Translations under genes and position numbers: made by a program | The notes under the pieces: generated by a model | Database searches by the model: none | Told to the model about the DNA's origin: nothing | The model's input: only the letters and a program-made list of their open reading frames with translations | Shown: one piece after another, positions 44,924 to 57,233 of the stretch | How the letters are laid out: each line of letters opens with the position of its first letter | Numbering within the stretch: the first letter of the stretch is position 1 | Assembly: GCF_019175385.1 (NCBI RefSeq) | Contig: NC_083343.1 | Location: 53,714,457 to 53,778,456, forward strand | Direction of reading: 5' to 3' | Origin: Lycium barbarum | Lineage: Eukaryota > Streptophyta > Magnoliopsida > Solanales > Solanaceae | DNA: 64,000 bases

Positions 44924-47900
44924 GTGTTGGGATTTTTAATGTTTTTCCGACTCGCACTTGCCTCATTTAAAAAGAAAAGTGTCCCGGGGAAGTACGGTTG
45001 TCAATCGTACCGGGAAAGAAGGAAAACTCCATCCCTACTTAATGGTGCTCTAAATGGATAATATTTTTAGAGTCGCCACCTAATTTTTAGGAAATTAGGA
45101 AAACCAGTTCGAAAAGAGTTCATTTAAAATGCTTAAATTTTAAAAGAATCCTAATCTAACCAAAGCCTTGGTAAGGGTTTTGGTGATCCCCCGGTGAAGG
45201 TGTTAGGTACCCCGGTATTAAGGATCCGTAAAATACGATTGACCTACGGGTTCCAATAGTATGCCTTAAGTTTATAAGTTGTTTTTGATAAAAATCGCTT
45301 TAGTTGTATATTTCCGCAGTAAAGTCTTAGTCTTTCACCCAAAAAAAATACACTTTCGAGAAACAAAAGTGGTATAGTTTTTCCCAAAATTGGGCGTCGG
45401 GTGTCGGACTAGAACACTTAGGCTAATACCCGAAGGTTCTTAACCAAAGTAGGACTCTACGTAAGTCCACCTAAAATAGTTTTGAAATTTTATTTTATTA
45501 AGTATAGAAAGTAGTTTTTAGGAAGATAGTTTTAGGCATACTATTATAGTCCGTATATTAATCATACTCATATATAGTCCATTTTTATTCTATATTTTGT
45601 CAAGTTTTATATTTAGTCTATGTCTTAAATAGTCACAATCAGTCCCACAAGTTTTGAACATCGGTCTGAATCAGTCCATATGTCACAAGTCCACAAGTTC
45701 CATAAATGCTTAATTTTGTCCTTAATTTCATAAAAATCAGCAGTTTTGGTCCTTCTGTTCAAATTAGCCCTAAGTTCACGTTAATGTCTCAAAATTAGTC
45801 TTAATTTTTGTATAAAATTCATTTTTTGGCGACTTTAAAATACGTGATAATCTTATAAGGGTTCGAGTTGACATAATAATTGCGCAAATAATAATTTAAA
45901 GTACATAATTGATGGAGATAGAGAGTTTGGGCCAACCAAGCCGAAAAGGAAAGTATTTATGCAATCGGGTTCGCCTTAAATCCAACGTATGCTCCATTTT
46001 GCTCCAAATTTGGGTTGATTCGGTCTAGATGCGTTAGTGGGCCCCGTGGGGACCCACCAATAGGTTTTGGATGGACACGATATAAAGGGTATACAACAAC
46101 ATTAGTATACATTCGTGAACTAAACTAAGTACAACAGAAATTAAAGTAATTATTACAAAGCCAAAAATTGAATGACAACTCATATTGGGCCTGACCCAGC
46201 AAGGATAACAGAAATGGCCCAGTTATGAAAATGAACCTCGAATTAATCAACACTGCGAATCTGGTAAGGCAATACAGGTGATAGGCCCAATCAAATTACA
46301 GGTCCAACTCCATTTTATTCAAAAAATTTCTAAGTGTCAAGGCTGCCATGTACGAGATATACAGCCAATATACTACTTGACTCCCCTCAAAATCTCTAAG
46401 TGTTGAGGATTCAATATACATGATATACCAACAGTATACTCCACCCCTGCTTCCCCCTTCTAATTTTCTAAGTGCTACACTGTGATATACACAGTATACA
46501 GCTAATATACTCACTAATTTCTGAAATTTTTAAGAACAAAGGCCGATATATATACTAAATATACCATGTTATACACTAGTGAATATAGAGAGCAAAAACA
46601 ACAAAGGGCATACCCTCCATATTTGTTTAAACCACTCTACAAAAATCAAATAATGTCAGCATATGTAAGTGATACTCAAGGTCTTAGATCTTTACAGAAA
46701 ATTCAGAATTTAAGGCTGAAGCAGTTCACTCAATGACTAAGGTAAAACAACAGGTAAGTTGTCATTTTTTGACATCAAGCACTCAGCACATATTAAGTAT
46801 AGAGTCATAGAACAATGCAAGTTAACACAAGAATGGAGAACAAGGCAATTCAAGGCATAGATATGGCTATGACACATAGAACAGATCAAAGTACTAGGCT
46901 TTGTGTGGTCAAAATCATGGCAAGTTTTCTTATTACATTTCTCAAAAGTTACAGATAAGCACATGTATATATACAAGTCCAATAAGTTAATAAAGGGGTA
47001 AAAGGACAAAAGAAGAACCTATAATGAGCAACCAAGACTAAAAAGACATCAGACAGTCAAAAAGTATAGACACCATGATAGATTTGCAAGATTTCAAATC
47101 CTTTAAAGAACATAGTAATAGTAGTGACAAGGTAGGAATGAGTTTGGCCTGAAATTAGCATTTTAAAAAGAGTGAAAGACAGGACAGTGATGTTTAAGAT
47201 GATAGAGAAGCATAAGAGATATAATAAATTACACAAGACAAACACCAAAATACTTCAAACACAGAGAAATATACTAAGTGCGAACCAAAATAGCAATCAG
47301 ACCTCAAACTACCCATTTTAAACTTACTCTTTACCTTAATATCAAAGGACTAGGACTACCCTTAACAAACTATTTAACGTTATTATTCTACTTATTGTGT
47401 CAAAATAGTCTCAGATTTCAATAGAATAGTAGATAAACTCCAAGTTCTCAACCACACGTTTTTTATAACCCCATTTTTATCCTGAATCCTATAGAAAATG
47501 CTGTAAACCCACCCTTAAGCCTTATTTTACTCATTTTTAAACATTACAGATTTATTATTTTACAAAGACAGTGACCAAACACTACTACAATAACATAAAC
47601 AACATTAGTTTATTCACATAGGGTACAACATAGGTTTAATTATGTCAAAAGAATAAGTGAAACACCATATAACTAGAAAACTACATTGAATAACTCATAA
47701 GATAAAGTAAAGATGAGTAGGAACAAGTTAATACCTTTGTTTGGGGCAACCAAAAGATCAAATGAAGAGTGATTGGATCAACTTTTACACCAACACTTAA
47801 ACCTTTGGAAAACAACCCTTTTCTTTAAGTTTTTGTATAATATCAGTATCTCCAGAATGTGTAACTAGAATATGTATTTGTAATGTTCTTATATAGTATA

Positions 47901-49555
47901 GTAGTAATATATTTGCAGTGTTTTTGTATTATATAGGTGGTACCTATTGAATATTTGTGGTATATGGTTGTATATAAGTAATAAAGGATTTATGTGATTT
48001 TCAACACTTGGAATTTTTCAGCCAAAAAAACGGATCAGCCTCCCTAGAATGGCAATTTTCCTTCTATTTATAGGAGTAGAAATAGGTCTTAGGGACAAAA
48101 ATGGAAAGGAAACAAATCCACAAAAGAATTTCCCCCCTAATTTGAAACCCTAATTCAAAAATATTCAAATTTTCAGTAAAAGAAGACAAGCAAATTCTTC
48201 AACAAATTCGTACTAATTGTACTTCTACCAATTAGAAAATAGCACATATCACACAATATAACAAATTTATATCCTAAAATCCAAATAAAAATCCAACAAA
48301 TCAGCAAAATACTAGGATAATACACCTAGTCATTTATAGGACAAAAACCAGTACATTCCAACATCTAAATTGTACAAATAGAATAGAAACCCCTAAAATG
48401 GTACTCAAATTGTACAAAATTTTTGGGAAATTACCCTAGATCCTCCGTTTTTAGTATGTGGTGCACAAGTTGGCCAAGGGCTCAAGGCCCCGCCCATGGC
48501 AACCACGTACTCAGAAGATCCGAGCGACATCCCAACTAAACCACTAAATTCGAGTCTATACGCTGCGATATATACGAACATAAATCTGGGAACGGTGAGA
48601 AAACAAGACTGAGGGAAAAAACCCTCAACAATTCGGCGAGAATTAGCCCTGAATCGCCATGAATTGGCTGTGATCGAATGAAACCCTATGTCGCCTCTAA
48701 TATCACCTAAGAAGAGTATAGGGAGCCTTTGGGGGGTGTAAGAGTTGTTTTTTAATAATTCTTACCTCCCTTTTTTTATCCCCCCCCCAAATGTTGTTGA
48801 AACATTCAAAATGACCCCCTGGTCTTTTTAAAACAATTTTCTAAAACCTTGTACTCACTTTTCAAATAAATGATCAATTTTGCAAAAAGACGTATCGTAT
48901 AAAACCTCTCCGTAAAATTACTTTTATGAAAACAAAATTTGTAATGCGCCATTTTAAACTTGTAATCTTCTTATAATCGTCAATTTTATAACTTAAATAA
49001 TTAAATGTCATTTTTTGAAATTTTCTCGGGACTTTTGAAAATTTTAAAATTTTTAAAGCACATCCTTATTCCGTCTTAGCTCGGAAATTTTTAAAATTAA
49101 AATATGCGCATTACTAGGTGAAATTTAGGTGTCAACAACTGCCCCTTCGAAGTTCTAGGATGGCAAGGCCATCCTTGAGCTGCAAATCCTGACAAACCTA
49201 ATTTTTGCCAAATAATAGAAGTTATGGCTCGTTTTGTGCAAAATTTAAAACTTATGACCGGACCCCAATTTCTAGGCTTCCTACGTATCTCAAGTTAAAT
49301 GAAAATTCAGGCCGTTTGTAGTTCTGACTCTATAAGGACTATAAAGCAAAGAATTTTCTTTAAACTATCCGGGATCTCCTGACATAATCATAGGAATATG
49401 GCCGATCCTCGAATTTTGAGTAGCCTACATATCCCTAGTCTCGGGAGTCAGGCCAACTGTAGCTCGACTCGATAGTCAGAACCAGAGGCGGTTTTTGAGA
49501 AGGATTTATTAGTGTTGGTGCTTGAAGTGTTTTTTCCAATCCCTAGTGTAGAAAG
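44924..49555 (+). mobile_element. Very long Tat-type LTR (at least 4.2 kb), interrupted by E6
   Basis: Starts TGTTGGGATTTTTAATG after a purine tract. A possible end is GGTGTCAACA near 49137, followed by about 0.4 kb of related sequence up to the E6 LTR at 49556. The 48.1-49.1 kb part resembles 1-1200 at the start of the window. It holds the segment with 'ccccggtattaagg' near 45210 and a loose repeat near 46319-46520 in which 'TTTCTAAGTG' and 'gtatac' recur three times. Low-complexity AT-rich DNA runs from 45.5 to 48.5 kb with only spurious short ORFs. No gene is seen in this roughly 4.6-kb stretch. Confidence 0.55.
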
Positions 49556-51698
49556 CGTTACACCTTGGAAATTTCATGTCGTCGTGTAGTGAATGAATCA
49601 CTGCGAGCTTAAGGATAACAGGAAGTTATTAAGACTATAAGACGGATAATTAGTGGTCTTAGAATGCATACGTTAAGATTTTGAAGTCATATGAATTGAC
49701 AAGAAAAAGGATTAGTAAGGGCAAGTGGAGTATAAATGGGGTTTAGGAAAGATTTCGTAAATTATTGCGTTAAGAATTGTTTGGTAAGGCCTTGAGGTAG
49801 AGTTATAGGGATGTTTAGATCATTAAGGAAGCATTGAACAAGTGTTAAGAAGGTTGTACAAGGATTGGAGATCAAACGAAACGACGAGGACAACTTCGAA
49901 AAAACTGTGAGTTACATACCACGTTATACGGACCGTGGAATTTTATACGGACCGTATAATGGTCCGTATAACCCAACAGCAGCAATGTTTTCCAGGGTGG
50001 TGAACCACGGACACTTATACGGACCGTAAAGTGGTCCGTATAAGTCCCGACAGACTGATTAAGTTGCAACTATAAATACATGTTCCCACTTTATTTTCTC
50101 ATTCTTTCCAGTTATCCACTTCTCTCCAAACTTCTAGAATATTCCATACATATCATTTTCAAGAATACAAGGGAAATCAAAGGTTAATACCATAAATTCA
50201 AGTGAATAGAGTGCAAAGAAGCTCTTTGGAGTTGCTAGAGTCAAGAAATCCCTTGGAAGTTGAAGCTAGGGTTTTCTTCAAGTGAAGTATTGCTACCCAA
50301 AACCCGTTCCTACGCATTCAAAGGTGAGTTTCATGATTATTGCATGTTGTTTAAGGTATTGAAAAGTTGAAACACTTGGATTATGGAAGAATATGGAAAA
50401 TGGATTACAAAAGATAAGATTAGTGGCAATTATGAATAGTAAATTAATATGAATCATAAATATTGATGTGTTGTGATTGTAATTACATTATGAATGATGT
50501 TAAGAGCATGAGAGAAACATTAGATGAGAATGAATGTAACGTTGTAGTATGATTATGATTATGGATGACCTTGAGAGGAAATTGTAGGAATTGGATAATG
50601 ATGAATTTGACTAAAGTCATTGATGATGATATTATGAATGTTATTATTGACGTTTGAGAGTTCAAATATGATATGGGGAAAGTAGTAGAAACAAAGGAGA
50701 TGCTGCTCAATTTTCTATAGCTTTAGTTCAAACACGCTTATGTTGTTGATTATCTAATACGAGTATGAACTCTCTTGAAGGTAGAAACGTGAATATTGAA
50801 GAGGAACGCTCAAGCGATAGAATAGCTAGACCAAAAGGTATGTGAGGCTAGCCCTTTCTTTCTAAGGCATGAATCCTATGGCATGATTTTTCCTTCCTCT
50901 TCATGATTCTCCTACATTCCGGAAAACTAAGAGTCTATGTTCATGAATAGCCATATGAGATAAGAGATATATTATGAGCCCAATAATAATGATGATGAGT
51001 TTAAGTTTAAAGATTCTAGAGTTCATGATATGATGTCCCTACAAAGTTAATGATGTTGTTCATTGTATACACTCACTTTATATACTATTTCCTTCAAGGT
51101 GAGGCAGAATGCTTATAAATGTTCCATAATGGAATTGGGGTTTCACGACCTTATGTCACCTCGATAAAGTATAGCTGTCTTCGAGTTTCTATGCATGCGT
51201 TATGATGAGTACATGTTGATGATATTACACCGCGCCTATATGGCCGGACAGACACCGCTAAGGCGGGCAGCGTATATACCATGACTAGATGGCATGGGCA
51301 GACGCCACTAGTGGGCGGCATGATATGGTACCCCGGACGCGGGAGGCCCGGACGTAGGCTAATGATTATCACACCGTACCTACATGGTCGGGCAGCTTAT
51401 ACATATATGCATACATGATATGATGATGATTATGAAGTAAGTCAGCATGCATTATTTCTTTTATAGTTGACAGTCAGTTACATATTGCTCCTTATTTGAT
51501 GCTTCCTATATCTCATTGACGTATTGTTATTACTTATGCTTCTCATACTCAGTACAATGTTCGTACTGATGTCCGTTTTCTTTGGACGCTGTGTTCATGC
51601 CCACAGGTAGACAGGGAGGTGATCCGGACTCGTAGAAGTCATCAGCAGATCTATAGGAGCACTCCATTATTCTGGAGGTGCTATTTGGTTGATTCTTT

Positions 51699-51753
<55 letters not shown>

Positions 51754-52023
51754 TTTGGGCACGACGGGGTCTTGTCCCGTCCCTATGTTTAGTACTCTAG
51801 TAGAGGCTCGTAGATACGCATTTGTGGGTAGTATGGTCTCACGATGCTACTATTGTATATGTATATATTATTTTGATAGCCGAAGGGATTATGTATGTAA
51901 AAGTGATTATGTTTCCAAATGAAAAATGATTTTCTTATGATTTGAGTATGATGAGTAATAGAATGAGTGGTGCTCGGTGGTTAGCCGCGGGTACCCGTCA
52001 AGGCCCCTAGTAGGGTCGTGACA
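49556..52023 (+). repeat. E6 5' LTR (2468 bp)
   Basis: Starts CGTTACACCTTGG (consensus TGTTACACC, first base mutated) and ends GGGTCGTGACA. Palindromic ACGGACCGT/ACGGTCCGT copies at about 49924-50045 lie just upstream of TATAAATA at 50071. The three-stem motif is at about 51545-51608. A TA microsatellite is at about 51705-51745. Confidence 0.88.
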
Positions 52024-52027
52024 AAAG

Positions 52028-52039
52028 TGGTATCAGAGC
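52028..52039 (+). other. E6 primer-binding site (initiator tRNA-Met)
   Basis: TGGTATCAGAGC, four bases after the LTR. Confidence 0.9.
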
Positions 52040-52230
52040 AGTTCAGTCCTAGGAAGTGTCTACGAGCCGTGTCTGGTAGAGTCTTGTTTATGGTGTGTTG
52101 CGCACCACACTAATAAACAGGAGGCTATGGGGCATTTAGGAAAAATGATCATCTTTTATTTTAAGAGATCGTGCGGTAGAGCTGTATTATAGGATTTTCT
52201 CCTCTCTAATAGTGTGCTATGATTTCAGAA

Positions 52231-53883
52231 ATGCCGCCAAAGGGAAAAGCTACAGCTGCCCAGAAGGGCAAGACTACGATGAAAGGGCGGGTGGAAAGGG
52301 AGCCGTCAATGAATGTAAAAGAGGGCGAATCACATAATGAGGCCCCATCTAATACTTCCTCCACCCCGCCCAATGTAGAAGAAGAAGGAGGAGCTTCAGC
52401 TCCCGTTCCTCCACCGGTCGCTTCGGGTCAACAAGTGACCGAGGCCATTCATCTATTGACACAGTTAGCCGCCGCCCAGGCACAGCGGCAGAATGTGAGT
52501 TCAAGTGATCAGGCAGCTAGTACCAGAGCCCATGATTTTATGAGTATGAATCCTCCAGAGTTTTTCGGATCAAAGCCGGATGAAGACCCGCAAGGTTTTA
52601 TTGATGAGATGCTGAGAACATTGAGGATTATTCATGCCTCCGAAACTGAATCTTTAGAGTTGGCATCTTATAGACTCCGAGATGTGGCTGTATTTTGGTA
52701 CAATAATTGGCTAGCATCAAGAAAAGAAAATGTGCCTCCTCCCGTGTGGCAAGAATTTGTAGAAGCTTTCATCCGCCACTATTTGCCACCCGAGGTTCGC
52801 CGAGCTAGAGCGGATAGATTTTTAAATTTGAAATAAGGAAATATGAGTGCCCGGGAATATAGCCTTCAGTTTAATTCATTGGCTAGATATGCCCCGACTA
52901 TGGTGGCCGATATGGGAGATAGGGTACACAGGTTTGTGTGTGGCTTAGGGCCCCATTTATTTAAAGATTGTTTGACGGCTTCATTGCAAGATGGGATGGA
53001 TATTTCCCGAATACAAGCCCATGCCCAGAATTTAGAAGGACAACAACCTCCGCAAAGGGGTGATCGTGATATCGATAGAAGGCAAAGCAAGAGGGCCAGA
53101 TCTATGGGGGCAGGAAGTGATTATAGAGGGGGATCAAGGCAGACACATTCTAGACACTCAGGCCAGTCGGAGAATAGTGCACCTCCACGATTTACGGGTA
53201 GGATATTTGATCGCTCCTTTCGTCCAGGACAGGGTCAGTGTTCGAGGGCCTTAGATTCTCAGTTTGGGGGAGATTATAGCCAGAGGAGACCCCCAGTACC
53301 GCGATACAGCCAGTGCGGTAGATTGCATTCCGGACAGTGTCGCCAAGGTTCGGATGCTTGCTATGCCTGTGGCTAGGTTGGGCACATGATGCGAGATTGC
53401 CCGTCGATGAGTGGTAGAGTTGGGGTTCAGCCCACAGGATGAGCGGGTGGTTCTTCTTCAGTGTGCCCAGTAGGGCAGACTCCCCGAATTTCAGCAGGTC
53501 GAGGTAGAGGCAGAGGGGGAGCATCTACTTCAGGTGCCACTCAGCCCCGTGTGTATGCTTTAGCCGGACGACAGGATCTTGAATCCTCCCCAGATGTGGT
53601 TACAGGTACATTATCTGTATTTTCCCATGATGTGTATGCATTGATAGATCCGGGTTCTACCTTGTCTTATATTACTTCGTATGTTGCTGGTTGTATGGGG
53701 GTGAAACCTGAGCCAATTAAACCTTTTGAGGTATCTACTCCGGTTGGTGATCCCGTGATAGCTAGACAGGTGTATAAAAATTGTGTACTTGTGATATGCA
53801 ATCGCCAGACCAAAGCTGATTTAATTGAGCTGGAAATGTTAGATTTTGATGTGATTATGGGTATGGATTGGTTGGCCTCATGT
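52231..53883 (+). pseudogene. gag-pol: E6 gag-protease (three stops, cut by E7)
   Basis: A single frame with stops at 52834-52836 (TAA, where E3 has CAA), 53374-53376 (TAG, consensus CAG, just inside the zinc knuckle) and 53440-53442 (TGA for TCA). Start MPPKGKATAAQKGK at 52231. The gag core NPPEFFGSKPDEDPQGFIDEM and LPPEVRRARADRFLNLK is well kept. The zinc region reads CSQCGRLHSGQC-like and CYACG*VGHMMRDC. The protease begins RVYALAGRQDLESSP and holds the active site DVYALIDPGSTLSYI, with IMGMDWLAS near 53865. The E7 LTR then interrupts at 53884. No frameshifts are seen, so it is only lightly degraded. Confidence 0.9.
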
Positions 53884-56800
53884 TGTCACGACCCAACCCC
53901 GTAGGCCGTGACTAAGTACCCGAACTGGGCACTCGTATACACACCCGTTAGCTACATGTTCAGTCCACAACAAACACCATATGGAACTTATAACGACCAA
54001 ACCATGGTCTCAGAACTGTCGCATAAATATACATATAAAGGCAAGCTGACAAGGCTGCTACCACAACATGATAATATCTGCAAGCCGGCGAGGCTGCTAC
54101 AACAATAGAATACGCATATTAATAATACACATACAACTGATCATGTCTGAATACAATCCACACACATGTCCACAGACCTCTAAGAGTTTCAACATTGAAA
54201 TATGATGGGACAGGGCCCCGTCGTACCCTTAAACAACATATGCATATATTTAGATAAAAAAGGATCTATACCAAAGTCTGGGCTCCGGAACAACGGAACT
54301 CTTCAAGATAGCAGAAGGGAAGTCTTAAGCTGGCGGTTCACCAAAACGCGTATCCGTTCCTGCGGGCATGAAACGCAGCCCCCCGAAGAAAGGGGGTCTG
54401 TACGGAATATGTACCGAGCATGTAAAGCATGAAATACAGTAAAAGGATCATAACTGAAATATGGAGTACAGTAAATGTGTACAATATCCAGAATACCAAA
54501 ACACTTGCCTTTGTAACATAATCATACTTGTCAATATCATATATCGTATGCATATATATACATATCGTACCCGACCATTTAATGAGGGACTCGGTGAATA
54601 AGATCATCATATGCCCTCCTGGCCGCCATGACATGTCATCATATCATTATATCATCATATCGTCATATCATCATATCATCATATCATCATATACATATAT
54701 ACCGTACCCGGCCCTCTAATGAGGGACTCGGTGAACAATGCAGTGAAACTGTGCACGATAAAACGTTTTTAAGGACTCAATAGAATAGTCAATAAGAACC
54801 ATCGTTCGCAAATTTAATAATAGTCATATCATTTACCTTTCGGATGTCCCTGTGGATTATATCAAAATGGAACTTTGAAATCATATGTACATATCAAAAT
54901 ATATATATAAAATGTAAGTTATGAGAATCAAGATCATTAGCCATCCTAGTGGTTCTAGGAATAGGAATTCCTTTGGAATCATATATATATCGTATATTCA
55001 TTTCACAACGATCATGCCAAAAAGAAAGAAGGGTTAGCTTCACATACCTTTAGCGCTTATTTGTCACACAATATGTATACGCTGCCCAATAATACTTCAA
55101 CCTATATTAAGACGCCAACAACTACGGTTAAGCTACGGGGAGATTCAAAACGTATTCTAACTTTAGTAACTCCTTTCTAGATGTTTAGACGACGTTTTAT
55201 CTTGTAGCCAAACCAACTACAAACAACCAATCCCACATCAATAATTATACGTTCAATACCAATCCGGACAGCCCACACAACATTCCAAACAGCCCACATT
55301 CACAACACTCAATAACAATTCACATACGGCTACTACATTCTCAAGTTATTCCTAATAGTTCGTAGCCTTAATGTTTGCATGTAACAACTTTATAACAGCC
55401 CATTCAACATACAACACAATGCATAATCTTAATTATCATTAGTTTTTCCAACTTAACAAAAACAACAACACGTCCAAAACAATCCCTAACCAACAACATA
55501 AAGATGCTCGGAATTCTTGCAAACGTTTACGAACATATTAAGCAAACCACATACGATTCTTACACATTATTTCATGTCTTCTTTTCATATAATTTCAGTG
55601 AATTATGACCAGCAACTACACGACATGTACATCATCAATTCATACGCAACGAAGGTACATTGTCATCACTATAATCCTTACAACAACCCACAAATGATTT
55701 TAGTTCCAACTCCAACCATTAAACACCTTCATTTCCATCATAAAATTCATGAAAACAACAATCAAAATATCAAGTAAAATCAGTTCATTATCTTCCACAC
55801 AAAACAGTCCCTACACGGTTTCAACATGCTTCAACATCACACACAAAATTTCATGGATTCATTTTATATTCATACTAAGACAACTTCACCTTTAACCTTC
55901 CAATTCTTTTCATTATTTTTACCATGCAATCTATGATAGCATCAACCATAATTACTAAAGAAAATCAGTCCACCATTGCCACTAAAACAGCCCCTACGGC
56001 CACATTAACATTCCAACACCAACATTCATGATTTTATGCATGCAATTCATGTTCACCAAGTTACAACCATACTTCAACATCAACATATATAATTCCATGG
56101 CTACTATCATGTTCCAACATCAACACACATCATTTCATGCATGAAACTTATATTCACACATCTACATCACCCTTAACACATGTAAAAGAAAGTTAGATCT
56201 TACCTTGACAATTCGACTTCTCAACTTGGCTAGAGTTTGTGGATTGAAATGATAATGGTTCTTGTTGCTCCAATGACTATATTCACGTTTCTAGGGACCT
56301 TCAAAAGGGTTGAAATGCTTGAAGAAATATTTTTTTTTTGGTCAACACACAAAGAGCTCAATTTCAGCCCTAGTTGGCCGAGAGCCTCTCTCTCCCTCTC
56401 TAGGTTTTCTATTTTTGTGTTGTGAAGTTGAAATGAGAAAATGAGCTCTCTTAGTCATCCATTTGATTAAACTAAGATTACTACAAGTTTCACACATGCT
56501 CCACTCATGACATTGATCCACTCAATTAATTTTGAACTAAATTTCCATTTCTCTCCCTACTACTTTCGGCTCCTTTTGGCCGAGCCTCACCCTTTTTTGT
56601 CCTTTCCTTTTAATTGTTTACAATGTAATTGCATGTGTAGTGGATGAATCATACACTAAACTTTGTCATTTGCAATCATACAAGGATGAATTGGCAATAT
56701 TTAAATGTGCAATGATTCTTCCAACATGTATGCCTTCATAAAATAATGCATGCCTTCATAAAATAATGGATGCCTTCAATATTTAAATGCATGCCTCACA

Positions 56801-57179
56801 CTTTTTCTCCCCATAGTTTCGGTCACTTGGCCGAGCTTTACATTTGTTTTTCTTTCAACCTAGTTGTCCACAATACAATGCAAGTGTAGTGGATGAATCA
56901 ACATTTAAATGCATATTTGTATGTCTTCCATAATAGCCTTATTTTAGATGACTTTGTGTCATCTTTATGCATTGGCATGTTAATGTTCATATTGGTTCAT
57001 TGTGGTCACAAATTTTTAATTAGCACCACAATTAAGTAGTTCCTAATCTCCAATAACATTTTTATACTAAGTCGAATTTATAACCAACTAGTTCTAATTT
57101 AGAAATTAAGAATTAAGGGTTTCTATCTCACGTCGATTCCTTCGCGAATAACTCGACATATAAAATACGGGGTCTAACA
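53884..57179 (-). repeat. E7 3' LTR (3296 bp)
   Basis: TGTCACGACCCAACC...GGGGTCTAACA on +. On -, it is TGTTAGACCCC...GGGTCGTGACA. It is inserted in the E6 protease after CATGT (candidate TSD; the matching copy would lie outside the window). It contains the three-stem motif at about 54355-54425, an ATCATAT microsatellite at about 54640-54692, and repeated GAGGGACTCGGTGAA modules near 54583 and 54720. It is in the same family as the E4 LTR. ORFs such as 55517-55777 are chance. Confidence 0.9.
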
Positions 57180-57218
57180 TTCTCCCCCCTTTAGAACATT
57201 CGTCCTCGAATGTTGAAT
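57180..57218 (-). other. E7 polypurine tract and adjacent palindrome
   Basis: On -, CTAAAGGGGGGAGAA lies next to the 3' LTR. It is preceded by AACATTCG-AGGA-CGAATGTT at about 57196-57215. It lies between the pol stop and the LTR. Confidence 0.87.
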
Positions 57219-57233
57219 TAGCCTCGTGACGTT

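Noticed and set aside
46296..47248. Several 60-90-aa ORFs on - in the long Tat LTR
   Set aside because: AT-rich, no conserved motif, no supporting context.
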